A stretch of 47,903 nt of DNA from Muribaculaceae bacterium (GTDB lineage Bacteria; Bacteroidota; Bacteroidia; Bacteroidales; Muribaculaceae), in assembly GCA_029060285.1 (NCBI GenBank), contig JAIDUH010000152.1, forward strand, positions 1 to 47,903, read 5' to 3'. Positions 29,193-37,644 of the stretch are shown one piece after another (position 1 is the stretch's first letter; each line of letters opens with the position of its first letter). The notes below the pieces were generated by a model. The model was not told the origin of the DNA, searched no databases, and was given only the letters and a program-made list of their open reading frames with translations. The position numbers and the translations under genes were made by a program.

Positions 29193-31688
29193 TTATCTTA
29201 GTGCGGCTCCGAGCTGCTGCTGCAAGCTCTTTATGATCTTGTCCATCACGCCGTCGATCTGCTTGTCTTTAAGCGTATTCTCAGGGTCTTGGATGGTGAA
29301 TGCGACCGCATAAGATTTCTTACCCTCCGGAAGGTTCTTCCCCTCGTATACATCGAAGAGCCGCACATTGCGGAGCAACTTGCCTCCAGCCTTGCGTGCG
29401 CAGGCCTCAACAGCGTCGAAAGAAACTGCAGCATCAAGAAGGAGAGCCAGGTCGCGTCTCACCGGCTGGGTCTTCTCAAGCGGAGAATAGGTAGTCTGGA
29501 ATTTAGCGGCAAGCTTGCAGAGATATGTCCAGTCGATGGAAGCATAGCATACTTCCTGGTCAATATCTACAAGCTTGAGGGTCTTGCGGCTCAGTATGCC
29601 GAGCACTCCGAGCGGCTTGCCGCTGCGGTGAGAAATTTCGAGTTTGGCTGAGAATGTATCATCGGAAGACTGGGTCATCTTAAGAGCAGATTCAGCCACG
29701 CCTACCTTTGTGAAGATATTGAGGACGGTAGCCTTGAGATCAAACACCGTGGTCTGCTCAGCCTGCCGGTTCCAAGAGGCAGCCTGAAGATTGCCGGTCA
29801 GCCATATGGCGAGTTCCATATGCTCTGAATACTGGGCAAGAGGTTTTTCGTCGCTCTTTTCTTTAGACGGATCAAATGAATAGACGTTGCCAAATTCGTA
29901 AAACTTGAGGTCGCTCGCCTTACGGTTGACATTATGGGCGATGCTTTCAAGCCCACCAAAAAGCAAAGTCTGGCGCATCACTCCGAGGTCGTTGCTCAGA
30001 GGATTCATGACCTTTACGGAATTTTCGAGAGAGAATTCAGCATTGCCGTCGTAATATTTCACAGCTGAGAGGGAATTGTTCATGATCTCCCTGAAACCTT
30101 GACCGGAGAGATCGTTGCTTACTACCTGCTGAAGAGTGTAAGCTTCGTCTACAGCGGTACGCTTTGAGAGATTGGCATGCATTTCCGTGCCGAATTCCAC
30201 ATTGTTGTATCCATAGATGCGGAGGATCTCCTCTACCACATCGCATGGACGGGTTACGTCTACCCTATAGGTAGGCACCTTGATTTGAAGGATATCCTTA
30301 TCCTCGCCTTCCTTCACCTCAAACTCGAGAGCACGGAGAATGCCGATGATGACATGACGCGGAATCTCCTTTCCAATAAGGTTGCAGCAATATTTGAGAG
30401 AGAAATCCATGTCAACCGGCAAGACGGGATTAGGATAAATATCCACCACATTGCCACAAATCTCGCCACCTGCAATCTCACGGATAAGCACTGCGGCAAG
30501 TTTGGCTGCATATGCGCAGATATTCGGGTCGGTGCCACGTTCGTAGCGGAAAGAAGCGTCGGTGCTAAGGCCATGGCGGCGAGCACTGCGGCGAATGGAA
30601 GTCGGATTAAAATAAGCGCTTTCGATGAAGACATCTGTTGTGGCTTCCGTGACTCCTGAATCGAGACCACCGAAAACGCCTGCGATACACATTGGTTTTT
30701 CAGCGTCACAGATCATGAGGTCTTTCTCGTCGAGAGTGTGCTCCACTTCATCAAGGGTAGTGAATTTAGTGCCGGTGGGACAAGTGCGCACCACAATCTT
30801 TTCACCTGCTACCTTTGCGAGGTCGAAGCAGTGAAGAGGTTGACCGATGCCGAGCAGCACGAAGTTGGTGATGTCTACTATCGAGTTGATAGGGCGTTGA
30901 CCGGCAGCGACAAGAAGGTTTTTCAACCATTCCGGAGATTCCCCGACTTTCACATTTCGGATAGTCACACCGCAATACCTCGGACATAGCTTGGAATCGT
31001 CAACTTGCACGTTGACAGCACCATCCTCCCTATCAACCGAGAAAGCAGACACATCGGGGACGCTAATTTCAGGAAGCTCGACATTCTTGTCTTCTCCCTT
31101 TTCGAGAATCTGAGCCCACTGATAAGCCTTTAAATCGCGTGCACAACCGTAATGGCTTGCGGCGTCAACCCTGTTAGGGGTCAATTCCACTTCAAGTCGA
31201 TAGTCGCTTTCCACATTGAAATAAGCAGAAGCCTCCGTGCCGGGCGCCACATCATCAGGAAGCACCATAATTCCGGAATGGTCGTGGCCAAGACCGATCT
31301 CATCCTCGGCGCATATCATGCCAAGTGATTCTACGCCACGAAGCTTACCTTTTTTAATTGTGAATTCCTTGTCGCCGTCATAGAGCACTGTGCCGATTGT
31401 TGCGACCACTACAGTCTGTCCGGCGGCAACATTAGGCGCACCGCACACTATCTGCAACGGAGCATCTCCACCTACGTCAACAGTAGTCACGTGCATATGG
31501 TCGGAATCTGGATGAGGCTCACAGGTGAGCACCTTTCCGATCTTGAGACCTTTCAGGCCCCCACGGATTGATTCCACCTCTTCAATTTGATCGCATTCGA
31601 GACCGGTTGAAGTGAAGACAGCCGCCAGCTCTTTAGGCGACTCATTGAAACTGATATAGCGTTTAAGCCACTTGTATGAAATGTCCAT
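29193..31688 (-). CDS. pheT: Phenylalanine--tRNA ligase beta subunit
   Basis: MDISYKWLKRYI, tRNA-binding domain (VLTCEPHPDSDHMHVTTVDVGG), PVRRDLALLLD, C-terminal FDX-ACB domain. Confidence 0.97.
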   Translation of the reverse strand: MDISYKWLKRYISFNESPKELAAVFTSTGLECDQIEEVESIRGGLKGLKIGKVLTCEPHPDSDHMHVTTVDVGGDAPLQIVCGAPNVAAGQTVVVATIGTVLYDGDKEFTIKKGKLRGVESLGMICAEDEIGLGHDHSGIMVLPDDVAPGTEASAYFNVESDYRLEVELTPNRVDAASHYGCARDLKAYQWAQILEKGEDKNVELPEISVPDVSAFSVDREDGAVNVQVDDSKLCPRYCGVTIRNVKVGESPEWLKNLLVAAGQRPINSIVDITNFVLLGIGQPLHCFDLAKVAGEKIVVRTCPTGTKFTTLDEVEHTLDEKDLMICDAEKPMCIAGVFGGLDSGVTEATTDVFIESAYFNPTSIRRSARRHGLSTDASFRYERGTDPNICAYAAKLAAVLIREIAGGEICGNVVDIYPNPVLPVDMDFSLKYCCNLIGKEIPRHVIIGILRALEFEVKEGEDKDILQIKVPTYRVDVTRPCDVVEEILRIYGYNNVEFGTEMHANLSKRTAVDEAYTLQQVVSNDLSGQGFREIMNNSLSAVKYYDGNAEFSLENSVKVMNPLSNDLGVMRQTLLFGGLESIAHNVNRKASDLKFYEFGNVYSFDPSKEKSDEKPLAQYSEHMELAIWLTGNLQAASWNRQAEQTTVFDLKATVLNIFTKVGVAESALKMTQSSDDTFSAKLEISHRSGKPLGVLGILSRKTLKLVDIDQEVCYASIDWTYLCKLAAKFQTTYSPLEKTQPVRRDLALLLDAAVSFDAVEACARKAGGKLLRNVRLFDVYEGKNLPEGKKSYAVAFTIQDPENTLKDKQIDGVMDKIIKSLQQQLGAALR

Positions 31689-31758
31689 AAAGGTATTGTT
31701 ATCGGTTGTTTAAGCACACGAAATCAGGCCTTTTAGCCCTCTTTCCCTTTTCAACTTG

Positions 31759-31790
31759 CAAAAGTACAAAATAATCGGCTAATTTGCAAA
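31759..31790 (-). promoter_or_regulatory. Bacteroidetes-type promoter (TTTG-N20-TACTTTTG) for pheT
   Basis: Consensus elements with 20-nt spacing. Confidence 0.65.
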
Positions 31791-31811
31791 TCGAATTTCA
31801 CAAAACGGACC

Positions 31812-33482
31812 TTATCTGTGTGCATCTTTGTAATAAACCTCACCGTCAACCCATCTTTTCCTGGGTCTGAAGGCATCGGAAAGCGGATCGAGAGCCGGGT
31901 CATACAGTTTATAGTCGGTGCCCGTCAGATGGAGGAGCATCTGAGGGAGTTCCGAAGTTGAGAATGGAGCCTTACGGGCATCCTGCACAGACTTCCAGAC
32001 ATCAGGATTATCTCTGAGGAAAGCTTCATTGGCATAGACCAGCAACGGCACTTCCACGAATTTAGCGTCACGTCCCCGGTAATCACGGTCATCATAAATA
32101 TTCTCGCCGTGGTCTGAGACATAGACAAGCAGTGCCGGGCGGCTATATGCCCTGACATCTGCCATAAGGGCACCAATGATGCTGTCGGTGTAATGAATGG
32201 AATTGTCATAGTCTGCCACTACCTGCGCTTTTTCCTTGTCGAGCCACTCCTGTCTTCTGACGCGCAATACATCGTCTGCCGAGAAAACGGTCTGGCCTTC
32301 CGGAAACCTGTTATAATATTGAAAATGTGAACCCATAAGGTGCAGGAACGTCAATTGTAAAGAATCCTCAGCGGCCCAGGCCTTATCCCACTCCGGAATC
32401 AACGCATTGTCATAGCGGCCAAGTGAATAATCTTCGGAATCCGTCGCCCCGACATATTTCACCACGTCTGCATCCATCGAAAGGATACTCGAGAGGTTTG
32501 ACCATTTCCCGGAGAATTCCTGATTTGAGAGCCAATAAGTCTTATAGCCAAGTTCATGAAACACCTGTAGCAACGATGGAAACTCATACCACTCCTTGCT
32601 GTCGGGCAGATCGGTCATAAATGATATTAGCCTCGGTATATTTTGGGCAGTCAAGGTAGACGACGCCACAGCGTCATCGAAACGGGAAAGTCCACGGGCG
32701 ACTGTATCCAGCGAGGGGGTTGTAGGCAAAGGGTAACCGTAAATCGAGAGATGTCCCCGAGATGCAGACTCACCGATCACCACCACTACCCTCTTCGCAG
32801 CCCTATCCGACCAGAGGGTCTCCGGATACGGCAATGGGAGTTTTTTTGCTTGCAGTTCACGTATTTTCCGATGATTGTCAGCATACGCTGCTGCGCACTT
32901 AATGCTACGGGCGAAGACACTGAAGGAAGTCCGTCCGCCGTCTCTTGTAGCACAGAAATATATAATATAAACGAGACCGGCGGCAGAAAGCGCCGTCGCT
33001 GCCAATGCAAGCCACTTGCCTCCAACCCGAGGCAGCACCACCCAGGCTGCCGCAACAACCACGATTGACGTCCACATCCAACCGGACTGAAGGAGCAGTC
33101 CGAGTCTGTCGGTCAGATCAGGCAAAAACTCCTTTACCTCATCCGGATTAGTCTCCATGATTAAGGTAAAGAGTTTACCGGTGATTCCAAAATCATATAA
33201 AAGCCAGCATCCGCCGTTAAGGAGAGAAAGAAGCACAAACGCGACTATAAGCACGACGGCCAATGCCTTAAGCCAGGCATTGCGTCGGAGAATGACATAT
33301 AGAGCAGTCAAGGCAGTAGCTTTGAGCACCGCCACGCAACAGACACCCGCAAGGTTAAAGGCAGCGTCATCATGATATGCCGCCGAAACGATCACATCGG
33401 CAAGGGATGCGACTGACACCACGATCAGCACCATCCATAGCCTGACCGTCGTCTTGGATGTCACAATCTTCAGCCATTCCAT
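31812..33482 (-). CDS. Phosphoethanolamine transferase (EptA-like, sulfatase fold)
   Basis: N-terminal TM bundle; VVVIGESASRGHLSIYGYPLPTTP, LTFLHLMGSHFQYYNRFP, YVSDHGENI. Confidence 0.93.
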   Translation of the reverse strand: MEWLKIVTSKTTVRLWMVLIVVSVASLADVIVSAAYHDDAAFNLAGVCCVAVLKATALTALYVILRRNAWLKALAVVLIVAFVLLSLLNGGCWLLYDFGITGKLFTLIMETNPDEVKEFLPDLTDRLGLLLQSGWMWTSIVVVAAAWVVLPRVGGKWLALAATALSAAGLVYIIYFCATRDGGRTSFSVFARSIKCAAAYADNHRKIRELQAKKLPLPYPETLWSDRAAKRVVVVIGESASRGHLSIYGYPLPTTPSLDTVARGLSRFDDAVASSTLTAQNIPRLISFMTDLPDSKEWYEFPSLLQVFHELGYKTYWLSNQEFSGKWSNLSSILSMDADVVKYVGATDSEDYSLGRYDNALIPEWDKAWAAEDSLQLTFLHLMGSHFQYYNRFPEGQTVFSADDVLRVRRQEWLDKEKAQVVADYDNSIHYTDSIIGALMADVRAYSRPALLVYVSDHGENIYDDRDYRGRDAKFVEVPLLVYANEAFLRDNPDVWKSVQDARKAPFSTSELPQMLLHLTGTDYKLYDPALDPLSDAFRPRKRWVDGEVYYKDAHR

Positions 33483-33673
33483 AGTAAATAGTTTTCTACT
33501 CTAAGACAACGTGATGACTGATACGTTTATTATCATCCGCAGGCACCGGAACTTGCTTTCTTTTGAAGGTTCATACATAAAAAATGGGAGTTCATACATT
33601 GGAAGGCCAATCATTCGATATTTTATTTTAATATGGCGTTTATTAGGCAGATAACCAACTAAACAGAAAATTT

Positions 33674-34097
33674 ATGAAAATACACTTGATTTTTATTTTG
33701 CTTTTTATGGCGGCTTGCATCAATAACCCTATCGAAAATGAGATTACAGAGGTCTGTGAAGAAAACACCGCTAAGGAAGCCCATATATCGCAAGAGGAAT
33801 GCACAAAACTGAAGGAATACTGCTTGCGAAAAGGGTTCAATCCTGACGTTTGCATTTTGGTTGACTTCAGCGAATATTCAGGCAATTCTTGAAGTGCATG
33901 GTCTTGATCCGACCAATTCCAATGCCCACAAAAGAGGGATCGTGATTCATCCGGGTTTGCTGACATCCAGAAAGACGGTTACTCCTTGTGAGCCATTATC
34001 ACAAGGATGCTTTACAGTAGGTCAGGATACATTCGAAGCAATCAAGTCGCTAACACAGCATTCCTCCAAACCCATCTTATTATACGCCTATAATTAA
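33674..34097 (+). pseudogene. Murein L,D-transpeptidase catalytic-domain-family-like gene with internal deletion/frameshift
   Basis: 33674..33892 has a lipoprotein signal and CTKLKEYCLRKGFNPDVCILVDFSEYSGNS; 33861..34097 in another frame has VHGLDPTNSNAHKRGIVIHPG...LSQGCFTVG. These look like the N- and C-terminal parts of one family with the middle missing. Confidence 0.65.
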
Positions 34098-34114
34098 CAC
34101 TAATCTTTCTGGGC

Positions 34115-34219
34115 ACACGGCTCTTTCATTTAGCGTCTCTCTTCCAAAAGCACATCCCCCCCCTGCGGTCTCATCGTGATGTGACCATTGGAAAGATATC
34201 ATAAATGAAAGAGCCGTGT
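34115..34219 (+). mobile_element. MITE-like palindromic element, copy A (internally deleted)
   Basis: 18-bp perfect terminal inverted repeats ACACGGCTCTTTCATTTA / TAAATGAAAGAGCCGTGT; flanks TCTGGGC / TCTAGGC. Confidence 0.82.
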
Positions 34220-34414
34220 TCTAGGCATAACAAACTTAGTTCGGGAATTGGAACTATGGATGCGTCAGGCACTGATCTCTCTTTCAGAGCCGCAGAAATG
34301 GCAGATAAGCTCAGAAGTTAAATCTAAATTGGGGAATATGAATAAAAAAAACAATCCTATAGTGTTCAAGATTGACTAAATTATATTATCTTTGCGATTG
34401 CTAAGGCACACAGT

Positions 34415-34849
34415 ATGCGTGATGCCTTAGCAGATACCGTTTATGCAAAAACCGAATCTCTACATATGATGGCAGATGGTGTGTCCTTTGCAATCGAGAC
34501 CACTTTGGCTACACGTAGCTACAAGAACCTTGTTCTAAAGGCTCAGAAAAAGGGATATAATGTAAGTTTGCTGTTCTTCTGGCTTAAATCTCCGGAAGTT
34601 GCTTGCAGACGAGTGGCTCATAGAGTAGCGGAAGGAGGACATAATATCCCGATTGAGACAATATTTCGCCGATATTGGCTTGGACTCGAAAACCTTTTCC
34701 GTATATTCATGCCGATAGTGGACAATTGGGCGTTATATGACAATAATAATGAGACGAGTTTGATAGCAGATACAAACGGAATTACAAACCATCCTGTTTA
34801 TTCACAAATAATCAACTCTATATGTCAAAGGAAGAACAATTGGAAATGA
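34415..34849 (+). pseudogene. Zeta-toxin-like P-loop kinase, N-terminal Walker A half missing
   Basis: FAIETTLATRSYKNLVLKAQKKGYNVSLLFFWLKSPEVACRRVAHRVAEGGHNIPIETIFRRYWLGLENLF matches the C-terminal half of zeta-toxin-like kinases; no GxxGxGKT upstream. Confidence 0.75.
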
Positions 34850-35004
34850 GGGAAATCCTCAATAAGGCCCTCCAGGATTCTTATCATAAGATGATCGACC
34901 TTAAAAAGAAATTGGGTCAGACGGTCATCATTGCCGATAAGAATGGAATGCCCATCGAAGTTTCTGCTGAAGAAGCTGAGAGAATTGCTCATGCGCGGTC
35001 ATAA
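34822..35004 (+). CDS. Small protein partnered with the zeta-toxin-like gene (hypothetical)
   Basis: 60-aa ORF overlapping the 3' end of the toxin-like gene. Confidence 0.55.
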   Translation: MSKEEQLEMREILNKALQDSYHKMIDLKKKLGQTVIIADKNGMPIEVSAEEAERIAHARS

Positions 35005-35354
35005 TATCTGCAATAGCTGAATCTTTTTTCAACCTTGGCATATCTGTAGAAGCCTCACGCAAAGTACGCAAAGGTTTTTACAACGATTAACGAACAATTT
35101 TTGTTTTGCGTCGCAGTTGAAGCAAGTACGCTGAGATTACGGGCTGCTGCGCATCGCCCGGAACTCGCAGAGAAATAGCGCAGTTCATGCGCTAAAGAAT
35201 TACGAATCAACATTAAATAATAAGCAACACTTAAATTTCTGATTTTTTTACTGTTTACTTTCGTAATGCTTTTGGTATATACTTTCACAAGGCTAATCTA
35301 ACTCTCAATTTTGCGGGTTAGACGAAGTCTTATAGTTAAACTAAAAAAGTTATT

Positions 35355-35726
35355 ATGAAAAAGATTCTCATTATGGCGGCTGTGCTTCTCTGTGCCGGGA
35401 CCGCTTTCGCTGTCGAGCCAATGGCAAACGATGGCTCTGTACTGCTTGCTCAGTACAATAGTAACGAACAGGTAGTAAGAGCTTACTATCCCTACAACGG
35501 ACAGTTGGCTTCAATAAAGATCAAGATCAGAGGAAGCCATGTAGTAGCCTACTCCACAGGCAAAGACTATATTGGCAATGAAGAGTGGCGCATGGTTCAG
35601 ACTCCTGCCGGCATCACGCATACGGATTCCACGTTTGACGGACAATTAGCACGTGAGTTCAACAACAAGGCAACGCTTAATATCAGCGACGGCTACCACC
35701 AATCTCGTATTACCGTTTATTTCTAA
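35355..35726 (+). CDS. Small secreted protein (hypothetical)
   Basis: Signal peptide MKKILIMAAVLLCAGTAFA; intact 123-aa ORF. Confidence 0.7.
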   Translation: MKKILIMAAVLLCAGTAFAVEPMANDGSVLLAQYNSNEQVVRAYYPYNGQLASIKIKIRGSHVVAYSTGKDYIGNEEWRMVQTPAGITHTDSTFDGQLAREFNNKATLNISDGYHQSRITVYF

Positions 35727-35778
35727 AATATAATTTCTGTGAATATCTGTCAGTTCTGCGCTGGAATTAGTTCTGGGC

Positions 35779-35914
35779 ACACGGCTCTTTCATTTAGCGT
35801 CTCTCTTCCAAAAGCACATGATTGTGGTGCGAACGCAGTGAGCACATTCCTCCCCCCCTGCGGTCTCATCGTGATGTGACCATCGGAAAGATATCATAAA
35901 TGAAAGAGCCGTGT
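35779..35914 (+). mobile_element. MITE-like palindromic element, copy B
   Basis: Same 18-bp TIRs; flanks TCTGGGC (35772-35778) / TCTTGGC (35915-35921). Confidence 0.85.
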
Positions 35915-36060
35915 TCTTGGCATAAAAACTCAGTTCGGGAATTGGAACAATGGAGTCTTAGGCGCTGATCTCTCTTTCAGAGTCGCAGAACTTTCAGATG
36001 ATCTCAGATTTATTATTTCTGAGAATATCCGGCAGTTCTGTGCTGGAATTAGATCTGGGC

Positions 36061-36200
36061 ACACGGCTCTTTCATTTAGCGTCTCTCTTCCAAAAGAACA
36101 TGATTGTGGTGCGAACGCAGTGAGCACATTCCTCCCCACCCCCATGCGGTCTCATCGTGATGTGACCATCTGAAAGATATCATAAATGAAAGAGCCGTGT
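36061..36200 (+). mobile_element. MITE-like palindromic element, copy C
   Basis: Same TIRs; perfect 7-bp flanking duplication TCTGGGC (36054-36060 and 36201-36207). Confidence 0.88.
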
Positions 36201-36677
36201 TCTGGGCATAACAAACTTAGTTCGGGAATAGGAACTATCGAGGCATCAGGCTCAGATCTCTCTTTCAGAGTCGCAGAACTTTCAGATTAGCTCAGATTTA
36301 TTATTTCTGTGAATATCTGTTAGTTCTAGCGCTGGAATTAGATCTGGGCATAACAAGTTCTTTTCGGATTTTGGGAATTTTGGAAGCTTAGGCACTGATC
36401 TCTCTTTCAGAGGCGCAGAACTTTCATATTAGCTCAGAACTTTATTTTGAGAGTTTGGATTTGAATCGGTACAACTCCAACACTGAAAATTGACATCTTT
36501 TCTGTTTACTTTTAAATTGCTTCCGGTATTAAATTTCGGAGGAGTGATGAAAGAATTTAGAAAATAGGAAAATTATGGACTCCGGATAAAAATTTAATCA
36601 CTAAGTGAGCAAGTTTGACGAAAAATTATTATCTTTGCGATTGCTAAGGCACATACTCGCGTGTAGCCGAAGCGGAC

Positions 36678-36915
36678 ATAATGATGATGAGCGTCAAACT
36701 CTCGGCAATCTGACATTGAGAATCTGGACAATTTTCAAGTATACGCAGAAAGCAAGTGATGACGCTCACGCCCGACGTATATATCTCAGTTTTTGTAGAC
36801 TGCCATATATGCCAAAAGCGTGAGCTTTTTCTTGTTACTCGTATACAGGCAGTCCAGAGCCCTCAGTGTGGTGACAAAGCATAGAGCTCGCGCTTATTTG
36901 ATTCATCATCGTAAT
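36678..36915. repeat. Large divergent foldback (imperfect inverted repeat)
   Basis: Nested complementary blocks in order: ATAATGATGATGA/TCATCATCGTAAT, ACATTGAGA.ATCTGGAC/GTCCAGAGCCCTCAGTGT, GTATACG/CGTATAC, GCTCACGC/GCGTGAGC. Confidence 0.7.
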
Positions 36916-36947
36916 AATATCAACCGACAATTTAAATTTAAAACTAA

Positions 36948-37547
36948 ATGGCAAGAGTAGTAATTGATCCTAAAGTTACCCAAGATGAATATTACAACAA
37001 AAATATTTCGCGATTCGAGGGATTAGATGGCAATAAACCATTTAAGCCAGATATTAAACATAAATTATACTCATATTGGTTCCCTTCTAACGAAAGATTT
37101 TTTTTACATCCTTTTAAATTCGGAAAATATAGTTTCGAAAATGGGTATGTTTTTGATTCCTTGCGTTTTGTCAACTATTCCTCTAATGAAATGCTCTTAG
37201 TTCCCATTGACTATTTAGTGCGAAATGGTATTAAAAAATCTCGACATTGTTCCACAGATCAAATGGAAGATAGAATTTTTACCAGTCAGATTCATACTCA
37301 TTTAAATTCTGTATATAAAAATGCAGTTCCTTATATTTCAATTAAAGAAATTTTAAATGAAGCAGTCAAAATAATTGGCAATAAGCATATTTACTTTGAA
37401 TACCACGCTGGCCATTATTTGAATGACAGTTCCAAAACCTATGATGAATGCCAAAGATGTAGACAAACATTTGAAGATTCCTTTAATAATGTTTATAATA
37501 AATGCCGAAAAGACATTTGTGAATGTATGTTTGCACATATCAAATAA
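36948..37547 (+). CDS. Hypothetical protein (199 aa, Cys-rich C-terminus)
   Basis: Intact ORF; C-terminal YDECQRCRQTF...CRKDICECMF. Confidence 0.7.
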   Translation: MARVVIDPKVTQDEYYNKNISRFEGLDGNKPFKPDIKHKLYSYWFPSNERFFLHPFKFGKYSFENGYVFDSLRFVNYSSNEMLLVPIDYLVRNGIKKSRHCSTDQMEDRIFTSQIHTHLNSVYKNAVPYISIKEILNEAVKIIGNKHIYFEYHAGHYLNDSSKTYDECQRCRQTFEDSFNNVYNKCRKDICECMFAHIK

Positions 37548-37644
37548 TTGGGAGCATAGTTTTTATGTAAGATAATGAAATATAAATTGTCTAAGTTTAA
37601 TTTTTATGCCATTATCTCTGTAAATCATTACTTTCGAAACTTAA

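Larger units (their letters stand above)
35729..36441 (+). repeat. Tandem array of a ~145-bp unit, two of the units interrupted by the MITE-like element
   Basis: Recurring segments TCTGTGAATATCTGT.AGTTCT...GCTGGAATTAGATCTGGGC and CTGATCTCTCTTTCAGAG.CGCAGAACTTTCA; a partial unit also follows copy A (34220-34322). Confidence 0.85.

Noticed and set aside
35930-36145. 71-aa minus-strand ORF
   Set aside because: Falls entirely within the tandem repeat/MITE array; no coding signal.
34108-36207. Reading the hairpins as simple terminators
   Set aside because: They are 105-140 nt, multi-copy, flanked by 7-bp duplications and lack T tracts.
35729-36441. CRISPR array
   Set aside because: Repeats are ~145 bp with palindromic inserts and lack short regular repeats with unique spacers; no cas genes.
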